Shown here: piece by piece, positions 15,307 to 24,516 of the stretch | Layout: every line of letters begins with the position of its first letter | How positions within the stretch are numbered: position 1 is the first letter of the stretch | Assembly: GCF_003569045.1 (NCBI RefSeq) | Contig: NZ_BFCB01000002.1 | Span: 1,035,506 to 1,099,505 of the forward strand | Source: Aggregatilinea lenta | GTDB taxonomy: Bacteria; Chloroflexota; Anaerolineae; Aggregatilineales; Aggregatilineaceae | DNA length: 64,000 bases | Direction of reading: 5' to 3' | Translations under genes and position numbers: made by a program | Notes under the pieces: model-generated | The model's input: the letters and a program-made list of their open reading frames with translations, nothing else | Told to the model about the DNA's origin: nothing | Databases searched by the model: none

Positions 15307-18096
15307 TTGGCCGCACTGTTTAGAATCCGGACACGCAAGATTGCGCGCGATATCGCCGCGCGCAAAATTCGTACACTCCTGGTCAGCGCAAGTATCTTCA
15401 TCGGGGTGCTGGGGGTGGTCATCCTGACCACCCTGGGGCAGCTTCTGACGCGCCAGATGCAAAAGGATCTGCGGGCCGGCGAGCTGGCAATGTTCCGCAT
15501 CTTCCTGGACACCCCCGCCACGTTCACCGGCGATATGCTCGCGCCCCTGGAGAATCTGCGCACCTGGCCGGGCGTGACCGACGCCGAAGGCCAGGCGGTG
15601 TACGAGTTTGCGTGGCACCTGCCGGGCGAGCAGACCTTCCGCGCCGGGCAGATCTTCGCCTTTACCGAGCCGTTCGGCTCGATCAACCTGGAACCGATCC
15701 GCCTGCTGGATGGCAGCTATCCCAGGGTCGGCGAGCACGAGATCGCCGTCGAGCAGCGCATGGCGGAGCATTACGGGCTGCATATTGGTGACACGCTGGT
15801 CGTGGAGATGGCGGGCGTGATGGGGCGGCCCCAGGAAGCATGGCGCATCGTCGGCCTGATCTACCAGCCCTACGTGTACCTGGGTAGTGAGGGCGCAGAA
15901 AGCAACGTCTACGCCGCGTTCGACGACGCGCAGCGCATCGTCGGCTTCCAGGGCCTCAGCTCGATCTACCTGCGCTTCGAGAGCTTCGCCACCGCCCGCC
16001 AGCAGGCGCGCGACATCCGCCCCTACGTCAACGACGAGACGCCCTACCGCATCGCCTTCACCCTGACCGACGACCCGGAGCAAAACCTGTACGTGGTCGG
16101 CGCGCGGCGCTTCAGCAGCATCCTGACCATCCTCGGCGTTGTGGCGATGATCGTGTCGAGCTTTCTGGTCACCAACGTGATCTCGACCGTTATCACCGAG
16201 CAGCGGCGGCAGATCGGGGCGATGAAAGCGCTGGGCGCGACCACGTTCGACATCTTCGTCATTTACATCGGCACGGCCCTGGCCTACGGGCTGATCGGCA
16301 CCATTCCCGGTGTGATCGCGGGCGCGTTCATTGGCCGTGAAGCCGCCATCGCCGCTGCCCCGCTGGCGAACGTTATCCTCGAAGACGCCACGCCGCCGCT
16401 GGGGGCCATCGGCCTGGGGATCGCGCTGGGCCTGGGCGTGCCGGTGCTCGCCTCGCTGCCGCCCATCCTCAACGGCCTGCGTGTGACGATTCTGGAGGCC
16501 ATGACCGACCAGGGCCTTCAGGCGCGCTATGGGCGCGGCTTCGTCGCGTGGGTGGTGCCCAGGCTGCCCTTCGGGCCGATCGTCCGGCAGGCGTTGAACA
16601 GCATCTTGCAGCGCTGGACGAGACTGGCTCTCACGATGATGTCGCTGGCGCTGGCCGTCGCGGCGTTCATGGGTGTGTTCGCGGTGTTCCACACGCTCGA
16701 CCGGGTGGTGACCGGCATGCGCGAGACGCTCAACTACGAGGTCACCACCGACGTGCAGGCACTGGAGCTGCTGCGCATCGCGCAGGGCATCCCCGCCGCC
16801 GAAGACGAGATCCGCGAGATCGAGCCGGGCGTGGCGATCAAGGTGCAGGCCAATCCCCAGGAGGAAGTGCCCGCAGACGGCGGCGCGGACGTGGTCGCCG
16901 CAGAGGATGACGGCATCTTCGTGACAGGCGTCGCCGCCTCGAACCTGCCCGACCTCAAGCTGGAATCGGACCTCACCTGGGCAGATCTCACCCCGGACAG
17001 CATCATCATCACGCCGCAGATCGCCAGCCGCCTCGACATGTCGGTGGGCGACACGCTGCACCTGACGATGGGCGCCAACGCGCACGACTTCCAGATCGTT
17101 GCGCTGGCGGATTTTCCGCTCGAAACCGCGTTCATGGAGTGGCAGGCTCTGGCCGACTTCGTGGGCGAAGTGCAGGAAGCGCCGCAGCCGAACGCTTACT
17201 GGACGCAGGTGCAGATCGACGCGGGCGGCGAGGGGCTGCGCTCGCGCGATGTGTGGGCGGTCGGCATCGACGAACAGGTCGGCGGCGCGCTGGTGTCCAC
17301 CTTCGACCCGGAGGAGCCGGGCCTGATCGTCAGCGAGGCCCTGGCCAACGTAGGCGAGCTGGCCGTGGGCGATGAGATCACCGTGCGCACCAGCGAGGAC
17401 GAGCAGAGCTTCCCCATCCTGCAGATCGTGGACATCACGGCCAGCCAGATCCAGTTGTTTGCGCAGGATGTGCCGGAGGACGTGCTCGACCAGGGCACGC
17501 AGATGGAAGTGATCGCGCTCTATTGGGAGACGCTCGAAACGCTGCAAGGCATCGACTATCGCACCGCCTCGCCGGAAATGTTCTACATCGACCTGGACCA
17601 GCCGGACAGCTTCGCGCTGACCATCCCGCGCTATACGCCGCTGGCCGTGCACAAGAACCAGCTCGCCGTGACGGACACCATCGCGCAGACGATCGTCAGC
17701 GTGGGCTGGGTGATGGGCGTCGCCGCCGGACTGATGGCGCTGGTGGGCGGCATCGGGCTGCTGACCATCACCGCGATCGGCGTCGTCGAGCGGCGGCGCG
17801 AGATCGGCGTGATGCGTTCGGTAGGCGCGACGTCGGCGATCATCGTGCGGCAGTTCCTGATCGAAGGCGTGATCGTGGGCGTCGTCGCGTGGGCCATCGG
17901 CGTGCCGCTCAGCATGGCCTTGAGCGACATGCTGATCCAGGCCGCGCCGTTCCGCGAGGTCATCCCCGCCGACTACCCCTCCTACGTGCCGGGCGTAGGT
18001 CTGGTCAGCATGCTGGCGCTGACGATCGCCGCCACGCTCTATCCCGCCCTGGCCGCCGCGCGCATGACCATCGCGGAAATTCTGCGCTACCAGTAA
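15307..18096 (+). CDS. FtsX/MacB-type ABC transporter permease, large
   Basis: 929 residues. A first membrane helix (about residues 22-45) precedes a MacB-like periplasmic domain. Three helices near 275-410 include the FtsX motif EQRRQIGAMKALGAT. A second helix-periplasmic unit follows, then three C-terminal helices with ERRREIGVMRSVGAT. The two internally related halves are the usual plan of MacB/LolC-like permeases that move substrates or couple ATP hydrolysis to envelope proteins. I chose the TTG start because CGGAG lies five bases upstream and it removes a repeat-encoded N-terminus. No ATPase gene is adjacent, so its partner must be elsewhere. Confidence 0.85.
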   Translation: MAALFRIRTRKIARDIAARKIRTLLVSASIFIGVLGVVILTTLGQLLTRQMQKDLRAGELAMFRIFLDTPATFTGDMLAPLENLRTWPGVTDAEGQAVYEFAWHLPGEQTFRAGQIFAFTEPFGSINLEPIRLLDGSYPRVGEHEIAVEQRMAEHYGLHIGDTLVVEMAGVMGRPQEAWRIVGLIYQPYVYLGSEGAESNVYAAFDDAQRIVGFQGLSSIYLRFESFATARQQARDIRPYVNDETPYRIAFTLTDDPEQNLYVVGARRFSSILTILGVVAMIVSSFLVTNVISTVITEQRRQIGAMKALGATTFDIFVIYIGTALAYGLIGTIPGVIAGAFIGREAAIAAAPLANVILEDATPPLGAIGLGIALGLGVPVLASLPPILNGLRVTILEAMTDQGLQARYGRGFVAWVVPRLPFGPIVRQALNSILQRWTRLALTMMSLALAVAAFMGVFAVFHTLDRVVTGMRETLNYEVTTDVQALELLRIAQGIPAAEDEIREIEPGVAIKVQANPQEEVPADGGADVVAAEDDGIFVTGVAASNLPDLKLESDLTWADLTPDSIIITPQIASRLDMSVGDTLHLTMGANAHDFQIVALADFPLETAFMEWQALADFVGEVQEAPQPNAYWTQVQIDAGGEGLRSRDVWAVGIDEQVGGALVSTFDPEEPGLIVSEALANVGELAVGDEITVRTSEDEQSFPILQIVDITASQIQLFAQDVPEDVLDQGTQMEVIALYWETLETLQGIDYRTASPEMFYIDLDQPDSFALTIPRYTPLAVHKNQLAVTDTIAQTIVSVGWVMGVAAGLMALVGGIGLLTITAIGVVERRREIGVMRSVGATSAIIVRQFLIEGVIVGVVAWAIGVPLSMALSDMLIQAAPFREVIPADYPSYVPGVGLVSMLALTIAATLYPALAAARMTIAEILRYQ

Positions 18097-18514
18097 CGCA
18101 GCGGTTAGCGCGCGCCGGTGTGCCCCGTAGGGGCGATGCAAGCGTCGCCCGGCCCTTGCCTTTCCCTCCGCTGAAACTGTTTCGTAGGGGCGGGTTAGAA
18201 ACCCGCCCGGTAAGGGCAGTTCGTGAATCGCCTCTACAAACCCAGGTCGCCAACAGTGTCGCTTGCGTGGGAGAAGAGGAACAAAGCGTAGGGGCGTATT
18301 GCGATACGCCCTCCTGGGAGCAAGCCCCGCCCCCACCGGATCACACGCGCCGTGCTTGTCTCCCCTCTCCAGCCCCGACTGGAGAGGGGCCGGGGGTGAG
18401 GTCGCGTTTGCTCTTGCCGTTGCCTACCACTAACCGCTAACCGCTAACGGCTCATCGCTATCCGCTATCCCGAATCCGTTGACGCCCGGCGCGCGCGCTG
18501 CTATCGTTTGCTGC
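18097..18514. repeat. Intergenic mosaic of dispersed repeats
   Basis: No gene. It contains a partial copy of the 115-bp MITE-like family (right end tcgccaacagtgtcgc near 18247-18262, left end lost). It also has two small palindromes (gggcgatgcaagcgtcgccc, gggcgtattgcgatacgccc) and a family A hairpin (about 18359-18405). Confidence 0.65.
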
Positions 18515-19345
18515 ATGCATACTCGCAACCACCTCCAACCTTCCCGCACGCTGCGCGTTGTAGCCCTGCTGCTGCTCGTCGCGTGGATCTTCGCGTCCGC
18601 CGCGCACACCCGCGCCGACGAGACCCGCCGCCGCCTGCGCCTGCCGATCCTGATGTATCACTACGTCAGCGCGCCGCCCGACGACGCCGACAAGTACCGG
18701 CTGGACCTGTCCGTGACGCCGGATCACTTCGCGGCACAGCTCGCATGGCTGCGCGATAACGGGTACCGCACCGTGTCCCTGGACGACGCCTACGCCGCGC
18801 TGGCGCGGGGCCGTCCGCTGCCATCGAAGGCCGTCGTACTGACGTTCGACGACGGCTACGAGGACGCCTACGAGCACGCGTTCCCGCTCCTGCGGCAGTT
18901 CGGCATGACCGGCACGTTCTTCGTGGTCACGGAATGGATCGACGAGGGGCGGCCCGGCTATCTCACCTGGGCGCAGGCGCGCGAGATGGTCGCTGCCGGA
19001 ATGTCGATCCAGAGCCATAGCCTCAGCCACCCCGATCTCGCCAACGGCTGCGACTACGACTGCCTCGTGTACCAGATCCTGGGCAGCGTGGAGACGATCC
19101 AGGCGGAAACAGGCGTGCGGCCCCGCTTCTTCTGCTACCCCAGCGGGCGTTATGACGACGCCGTGATGCAGGTCGCGGCGCAGGTGGGCATCGTGGCGGC
19201 GGTCACCACCCAGGGCGGCACGCTGCACACCAGCGACCGGCTGATGGAGCTGAAGCGCGTGCGGATTCGGGGCACGACCAGCGTCAATGCGTTCGCGTGG
19301 CTGGTCAGCGAGTGGCGCGGCGAATCGACGGCGTCAGGGGAATAA
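18515..19345 (+). CDS. Secreted polysaccharide deacetylase
   Basis: 276 residues. An N-terminal signal or anchor helix (about residues 13-30) precedes a NodB-type domain: ILMYHYVS, LTFDDGYED (catalytic and metal Asp pair), SHSLSHPDL (metal His pair) and FCYPSGRYDD. The enzyme should remove N-acetyl groups from a cell-wall or extracellular polysaccharide outside the membrane. The start is the ATG before HTRNHLQPS, giving a normal n-region; an upstream in-frame ATG would add an odd prefix. It is monocistronic, between repeat-rich spacers. Confidence 0.9.
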   Translation: MHTRNHLQPSRTLRVVALLLLVAWIFASAAHTRADETRRRLRLPILMYHYVSAPPDDADKYRLDLSVTPDHFAAQLAWLRDNGYRTVSLDDAYAALARGRPLPSKAVVLTFDDGYEDAYEHAFPLLRQFGMTGTFFVVTEWIDEGRPGYLTWAQAREMVAAGMSIQSHSLSHPDLANGCDYDCLVYQILGSVETIQAETGVRPRFFCYPSGRYDDAVMQVAAQVGIVAAVTTQGGTLHTSDRLMELKRVRIRGTTSVNAFAWLVSEWRGESTASGE

Positions 19346-19424
19346 GGCGCGACAGCGGTTTAAGAGGGTGTTGAAAAACCCTCACCCTCGCACTATGTGC
19401 CGTCCCTCTCTCAAGGGCGAGGGG

Positions 19425-19613
19425 AAATCCCCATTCGTATTAAGCTAACGACCCAAATGGTACTGTTTCCCCTGACGTCAACGCATAGCGCGAGCGGTTG
19501 TAACCGTAGGGGTAGGGCTTGCCCTACCCGGCTTTTCGCTCAACGGGCGGGGCAAGCCCCTACGAAAGGCCGTGTTCCCCTCGGAAATGCTGAACTTAAT
19601 GCGTATGGGGAAA
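19425..19613. mobile_element. MITE-like element (family E copy)
   Basis: The ends are inverted copies of each other (ccccattcgtattaagcta and aacttaatgcgtatgggg). The interior, with gtaggggtagggcttgccctacccgg and a gggcggggcaagcccc arm, matches the reverse complement of 31566-31755 along almost its whole length. It is non-coding and lies within the 400-base spacer after the deacetylase gene. Confidence 0.7.
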
Positions 19614-19670
19614 TCCCCCCTTTCTCCCCTGGAGGGGAGAAGGGGCCGGGGGTTGAGGGGAATGTATTAA

Positions 19671-19715
19671 TCAAAAGCGGACGGACGCCGGGTTGGTAGG
19701 GTTCGGCGTCCGTCC
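19671..19715 (-). terminator. Rho-independent terminator
   Basis: A perfect 12-bp stem (ggacggacgccg / cggcgtccgtcc) with a 13-base loop. On the minus strand it is followed by gctttt, just after the gene ending at 19747. Confidence 0.7.
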
Positions 19716-19746
19716 ATCAGGTAGGGGGAAGATCTTGCGGCGGCGG

Positions 19747-20304
19747 TTACCCGCGCGACCGCTTCAACAACATAGCAACACCGATCCCGATGAGGATCAG
19801 GGGCCATGCTGCCCACAAATTGATGAGGCTGGCCAGGGCGAGCAGTCCCAGGACGCCCGCACCCATCAGCCGCGAGCGCGCCTTGTCCGTCCAGCGGCGC
19901 CCCGCGCGCTCGTAACGCTGGGTCGCGTCGTACAGCAGCGCACCGGACAACAGCAGCAGGAGCCACGCCCAACCGCTCAGGTTGAAGATGCTCAGCAGGC
20001 CAACCAGCGCGATCACCACGCCGCCCACTAAGCGGTTGCGACTCTGGTCAGTCCAGCGCCGGTCCGCCGCGTTGTACTGTGTCCAGCCATCATAGGCCAG
20101 CCAGCCGCCGACGCCGAGCAGCGCGATGCTCCACAGGTTGAAGTCGAGGTCCAACAGGTCCCCGAACAGGTAGAGAAAGCCGACCAGGATCAGGCCCAGC
20201 CCGGCCAGCGCGGTCCAGTTACGCTCCTTGATCAGCTCCGGGATGTTGATGCCGGGGATCGGGCGGTTATTCTTCGAGCCGGAAGTGCCGTAGTTTTGAC
20301 TCAT
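19747..20304 (-). CDS. Multi-pass membrane protein, LiaF-like modules
   Basis: 185 residues. After a polar N-terminus (SQNYGTSGSKNNRPIPG) come about six hydrophobic helices in three pairs, each pair separated by a W-T-D-x-[SA]-R-[NS]-R-L phrase (WTDQSRNRL, WTDKARSRL). This is an internal repeat. The last pair, AAWPLILIGIGVAMLL, is the LiaF/DUF5668-type membrane motif. No catalytic residues are visible. The ATG chosen has GAGG seven bases upstream. It is probably monocistronic with its own terminator. Confidence 0.75.
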   Translation of the reverse strand: MSQNYGTSGSKNNRPIPGINIPELIKERNWTALAGLGLILVGFLYLFGDLLDLDFNLWSIALLGVGGWLAYDGWTQYNAADRRWTDQSRNRLVGGVVIALVGLLSIFNLSGWAWLLLLLSGALLYDATQRYERAGRRWTDKARSRLMGAGVLGLLALASLINLWAAWPLILIGIGVAMLLKRSRG

Positions 20305-20393
20305 CATACGCCTCACATCTGCCTGCGTTGGTTATCAGGATGATTCACTACTCTATACGCAGGTGATGCGCGGCGGGTTGCGGGAAATGGAGT

Positions 20394-21737
20394 TTATTCG
20401 TCGGGCGACGGGCACGGCTTCGCCAGCGCCGCCTCCACCCGCTTGATGGCGGCTTGCAGGTGCGCCTTGACCTCGATCCACTCGTCGGGGCAGTACTTAT
20501 GGAGCCGCTGCCAGCCGCTTTGCAGCGAGACACACTTCATCTCATCGGTTACGTCTTCCAGCGCCAGCGCCGTGCCCAACATTTCAGCGGCAGCGCCGAA
20601 TTGGGCGGGATCGTCCCTGCCGAGCATCGTCCCCGCCATCGCGATGTCCATCATGTTGAAGTAGTCGTGCGGGTTAAACGCCAGCTCCATGTGCGCGGCG
20701 CTCAGCGTCTGCCGGAACGCCTGGAGCGCTTCCGGCAGTAAGGCGGGATCAGCCTTGCTCCGTTGCATGTACAGAGCGGCAAGGTTCCCCCACGGGTACG
20801 AAGAACCGGGGGTCACCTTCAAAGCGTCCTTGTACGCAGCGATCGCCGCCTCGATGTTGCCGGTGTCCCGCGCGTTTCCCCCGACCGGTCCCCAAAACGA
20901 CTCGCGGTTCAGATCCAGCAGGTCATGACTCAGACCAAGCGACCGGCGCAGGCAGCCATCCGACTGGTTAAACAGGTCGCGCCGTTCATTGCCGGACGCC
21001 TTGCGGGCCTTACGGCGCAGCCCCACCCCTAACGCAGCCTCGGCAGCAGGCCAGTCTGGCTGAAGGCGCAGGGCCGCCCGCAAATGCTCCAATCCCGCGT
21101 CGAGGCTGTTAGGCACGAATTGCAGTTCGAGCCAGCCGGCGACGTACAGCGCTTGAGGATTATCCTCGTCGCGAGCCAGCACACGCCTGGCTGCGGCATA
21201 CGCTTCACTGTAGTTGCTCAGCGACAGCTCCTGGTGCGCCTGTGCAAGGCCGGTGGTAATCGCCTGCAGGTCCGCGCGCATGCTGCGCTGCTCGCTCAAC
21301 GCTTTGTCCAGGTCGTCGAGTGTCTGTTGGTGCTTTTCCAGCTCGGCCAGCTTATCGCGCAGCTCGTCGTTGGTCTGGCTGAGATTCCGAAAGCCAAAAT
21401 ACGCCGTCGCGCCGAGCGCCAGCCCGGCCAGCACCGCCGCACCTTCGAGGAAGCTCAGCAACAACTCAAGCGTGCTCGTCGCTTCGTTGGCCCGCTCAAG
21501 CGCGTCATTGGCGTCGGCGCGCGCCTGTTCTGCGGCCTGCAGCGCGGCCTGGGCATCTGCCGTCGCATCGCCCGGTTCTTCCGTGACAGTCGTGGGTGGC
21601 GGCGCGACGTCCGGCTCGTTGTCGAGCAGCAGGTAGACGCGCACAAACATCGTCGCAATCGCCAACCCGACGATCAGCAGCGCCGCCCCGTAAACGATAA
21701 CGCGGACGATCTTCGAGTCACTAGATGAGCGTGCCAT
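20394..21737 (-). CDS. Membrane-anchored TPR protein
   Basis: 447 residues. A transmembrane helix (about 12-34) and an Ala/Glu-rich coiled coil (about 58-90) precede a second helix (about 92-115). A second coiled coil (about 118-155) and a long array of tetratricopeptide-type helices from about 160 to the end follow (for example ALYVAGWLELQFVPNSLD, ANIEA-like AAIAAYKDALKV). TPR arrays are protein-binding scaffolds. The gene starts 24 bases after the end of the large PPM-like/FN3 gene on the same strand, so the two are probably co-transcribed and may work together. Confidence 0.78.
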   Translation of the reverse strand: MARSSSDSKIVRVIVYGAALLIVGLAIATMFVRVYLLLDNEPDVAPPPTTVTEEPGDATADAQAALQAAEQARADANDALERANEATSTLELLLSFLEGAAVLAGLALGATAYFGFRNLSQTNDELRDKLAELEKHQQTLDDLDKALSEQRSMRADLQAITTGLAQAHQELSLSNYSEAYAAARRVLARDEDNPQALYVAGWLELQFVPNSLDAGLEHLRAALRLQPDWPAAEAALGVGLRRKARKASGNERRDLFNQSDGCLRRSLGLSHDLLDLNRESFWGPVGGNARDTGNIEAAIAAYKDALKVTPGSSYPWGNLAALYMQRSKADPALLPEALQAFRQTLSAAHMELAFNPHDYFNMMDIAMAGTMLGRDDPAQFGAAAEMLGTALALEDVTDEMKCVSLQSGWQRLHKYCPDEWIEVKAHLQAAIKRVEAALAKPCPSPDE

Positions 21738-21760
21738 CCCCGTACCCCCTCACCCTCGCC

Positions 21761-23764
21761 CTACTGTGTCGTGGGCAGCAGATCGCCGCAGCCCTCCGGC
21801 GTCAGGATCACGTCCGGCGCGGCGACCCACCCCGCACGACCCTGGTCCTCGATCCACACGCCGAGCCACGCGTCGCCGGGACCGCTGCCCAGAATGCGGC
21901 GTTCCAACACGCGCAGCGGCGCGTCCAGCCGGGCGATGATCGTCGCGTCGGGATGCGCGACGCTGTGGATATCCGCGACCGTGCCCGCCGGAGACGACGC
22001 CAGACAGGTGTCCGTGTCGCTGCTAAGACCATCCAGGCCGGAGGTCCGGTCGGGCGTGGTCGGGACGGACAGCGTCGCGGCAACGGCAGTGCTCACCGCC
22101 GAGCGCACGGTTGCGGTCAGGTTGGGCGTCACCGTCGCCTCGTCGCGGATCGCCGCGCTGCCCGCTAATCCCAGCGCCGCGCCGACGACCAGCGCCACCA
22201 GCGCCACACCCGCCATGAGTGGCAGCGCCAACCGCAGCGACGGTCCGGGCGCGTTCACCCGGACCTCTGGCGGCGATAGTGTGATCGGCGCGCACCACGG
22301 GCTGGCGGTATGCAGTTCGTTCGGGTTGCGCAGCGCGCGGACGCGGTAGGTGGTCGGCTCGTTCGCGGCCACCGCGCTGAACGGCTCGACGGTGAGCAGC
22401 GATTCCCACTCGCTCTCCAGGTGCGCGCTCGACCGGAAACGCACCTCGTACTGGCGCGCGCCGGGCACAGGCTCCCAACTGATGCGGTCCTGCGTCACCT
22501 CGCGGAAAACCGGCGTGGGCAGCACGGACGGCGCACGCTCGGCGCGGCTCCACACGGACGGCTGCTGCGGTGCGTAGCGCGTATTCAGCGCCCGTACGCG
22601 GTAATACGCCCCCGGCGGCGTGCTGGACGGCAGATACAGCTCCGGCACCTCGCCGCGATAGAGGATGAAGCTCGCCTCTGCCTCGAAGACGAGCTGCACC
22701 GAGGTCTGCACTTCGTAGGCATCCGCCTGCGGGATCGTGCTCCACGTCAGCGTATAGCCACCATCCGGCGACCACGCGACCGGCTGCATCACCGGCGGCG
22801 ACAGCGAGATCGGCATCACCGTGACCGGCGCACTCGGCGGCCCATCTATCCCGGAATTAACCGGGATCACGCGGTAATAGGCGACTTCCCCAACCGGCGG
22901 CGAAAACCCGTACTGCACCTGGCGACCATCGGTCAGATCGGCCAGCAGCAGCGGGGATTCGAAGGTCGGTTCGACGGACTGCTCGATGCGATAGCCGGTG
23001 GCGACGACGGAAGGCCGCCACATCAGCAGGCAGACGTCCGGCGAGGGCCAGTAATAGAACAGGCTGATGCCGCGCGGCTCTGAGGTCACCGGGATCAATT
23101 GCAGGTCGAAGACCAGCAGATCGTGCGTCGATTCCGCCGCCCAGTCGTCCAGCGCCTGTTCCAGATCGACCCTGCTCAGCTCGGCCAGATCGTCGCCGAG
23201 CGGTGCCGCGCCGGTGCTGAACACGGCCATGCGCTCGACCCCGCGCAGCTCGCCGCGATAGGCGTGCAGCGCCGCGCCCTGGGGATGAATCCCCTCCTGA
23301 CCGGACCAGCCTTCGCCGGGCGACAGGTCGTCGTCGAGCGGCAGCAGCATGTGCACGCGGTCGTACAGATGGACGCCCGCCATGCCCAGCCACGCCAGCT
23401 TGATCCGGCTGCGCCGTCCGCCCCGTTCCACCCGCCCGCACAAAAACGCGGTCAGGCCGGGCGGCGCATCCGCCCAGGCGTCCACGTCATTTAGCGTCTC
23501 GCGGATCATCTGCGGCCAGCGATCGTCGTTTATCTCCTGCGCCCAGACCAGTTCGGCCAGACGCGGCGCGAGCACGCTCGCCGCCGGGCCTTCCGCCAGC
23601 GCAAACACGAGGCGGTCGGCGTCCTGATAGAGGTCGAACGACGCTGGAACAGGCTCATCCGCGCCGGCGCGACGATAGGCCGCGCGCCAGCGTCCGTGAG
23701 CGCTGCGTCCTTGTTGTATGGGTGTCGAGTTGGAGCCGAGGTGGAGCGGTTGGTTGCGAGTCAT
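21761..23764 (-). CDS. Large protein: PPM-phosphatase-like domain, FN3-like repeats, membrane helix, SH3-like end
   Basis: 667 residues. Residues about 40-235 follow the strand order of a PPM (PP2C) phosphatase (VFALAEGPAAS, LAWLGMAGVHLYDR, AVFSTGAAPLGDDL, THDLLVFDLQL). At the usual DG/GD metal-binding positions the Asp residues are absent, so it is probably inactive. About 240-490 has three or four fibronectin-III-like modules (YRVIPVN, YRVRALN, YRVRALR each ending a repeat). One membrane helix lies near 510-532, and residues 580-660 look like an SH3b module with a Trp-rich GDAWLGVWIE stretch. With this order the PPM and FN3-like parts are cytoplasmic. It lies upstream of a TPR gene. Confidence 0.72.
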   Translation of the reverse strand: MTRNQPLHLGSNSTPIQQGRSAHGRWRAAYRRAGADEPVPASFDLYQDADRLVFALAEGPAASVLAPRLAELVWAQEINDDRWPQMIRETLNDVDAWADAPPGLTAFLCGRVERGGRRSRIKLAWLGMAGVHLYDRVHMLLPLDDDLSPGEGWSGQEGIHPQGAALHAYRGELRGVERMAVFSTGAAPLGDDLAELSRVDLEQALDDWAAESTHDLLVFDLQLIPVTSEPRGISLFYYWPSPDVCLLMWRPSVVATGYRIEQSVEPTFESPLLLADLTDGRQVQYGFSPPVGEVAYYRVIPVNSGIDGPPSAPVTVMPISLSPPVMQPVAWSPDGGYTLTWSTIPQADAYEVQTSVQLVFEAEASFILYRGEVPELYLPSSTPPGAYYRVRALNTRYAPQQPSVWSRAERAPSVLPTPVFREVTQDRISWEPVPGARQYEVRFRSSAHLESEWESLLTVEPFSAVAANEPTTYRVRALRNPNELHTASPWCAPITLSPPEVRVNAPGPSLRLALPLMAGVALVALVVGAALGLAGSAAIRDEATVTPNLTATVRSAVSTAVAATLSVPTTPDRTSGLDGLSSDTDTCLASSPAGTVADIHSVAHPDATIIARLDAPLRVLERRILGSGPGDAWLGVWIEDQGRAGWVAAPDVILTPEGCGDLLPTTQ

Positions 23765-24516
23765 CGGACGATCTACCTACAGGCGTCGAGCCGATCCAGG
23801 GTCGGGCGTCGTCCGGCAGATGTCGCACAGCGGCGCGATCTGCGGGTGGCCCGGCAGCAGCGGATCTACGCGCGACGACGCGTTGTAGGTCCACCGACCC
23901 GTACTAGTGTATGCGGCAGGGGTGAAAACGGCAAGTGACCCGGCAAGCGGGCAGTTTTTGGTCGGTAGTAGATAGTTTTTAGTTCAAACCGCGCGCAACC
24001 GGCCTGTTCCGGCCACGGCAAACAGACGCTCGTAGGGGCGGGGCTTGCTCCGCCCGTTTTTGGTCCATCACAGATGCGGGGCGCTGTAGCGGTGATGCAG
24101 TGCACGATCACAAATTAATCCGGTCACGAGCAGATTTCACCCCCCGGCCCCTCTCCGATCAAGTGTATGGAGGGGAGACAAGCGCGTCTCAACGAGTTTT
24201 GTAGGGGCGGGGCTGCAACCCACCTGCATGAGGTTAAGCCCGTTCGAGGGAAAAATGGAATATCGCGCTTTTCGTAGGGGCGATGCTTGCATCGCCCGTT
24301 AAGAAACCATTTGAAAAGTTACATCGATTCGCGTTTGCCCCGTTAGCTGAATGCCTATGGGTTTGCAGCCCGCCCCTACGGAACCACCAGACATTTGCTT
24401 GTCTCCCCGTTCCAGCCCAGACTGGAGCGGGGCCGGGGGTGAGGTCGCTGCAATGGCCGGAGCAAGTCGCTAATCCGCGTCAATACGCCCCGACCCGCTC
24501 GTATGCTGCCGCCCCG
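23765..24516. repeat. Intergenic mosaic of dispersed repeats
   Basis: 752 bases without a supported gene. From left to right: about 220 bases of ordinary sequence that may hold the promoter of the gene to the left; a palindrome (24030-24060, ggggcggggcttgctccgcccg); a family A hairpin in minus orientation (24126-24182); a family E MITE-like copy (24216-24364); and a second family A hairpin (24400-24448). Confidence 0.65.
24216..24364. mobile_element. MITE-like element (family E, diverged copy)
   Basis: Starts caacccacctgcatgaggtt and ends gttagctgaatgcctatggg. These correspond to the two ends of the 31566-31755 element, with a shorter interior built around gtaggggcgatgcttgcatcgccc. Non-coding. 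Confidence 0.55.

Noticed and set aside
15277..18336. A 1,000-codon minus-strand open frame
   Set aside because: It mirrors the FtsX-type permease, and its His/Arg/Asp-rich composition is that of an antisense shadow in high-GC DNA.
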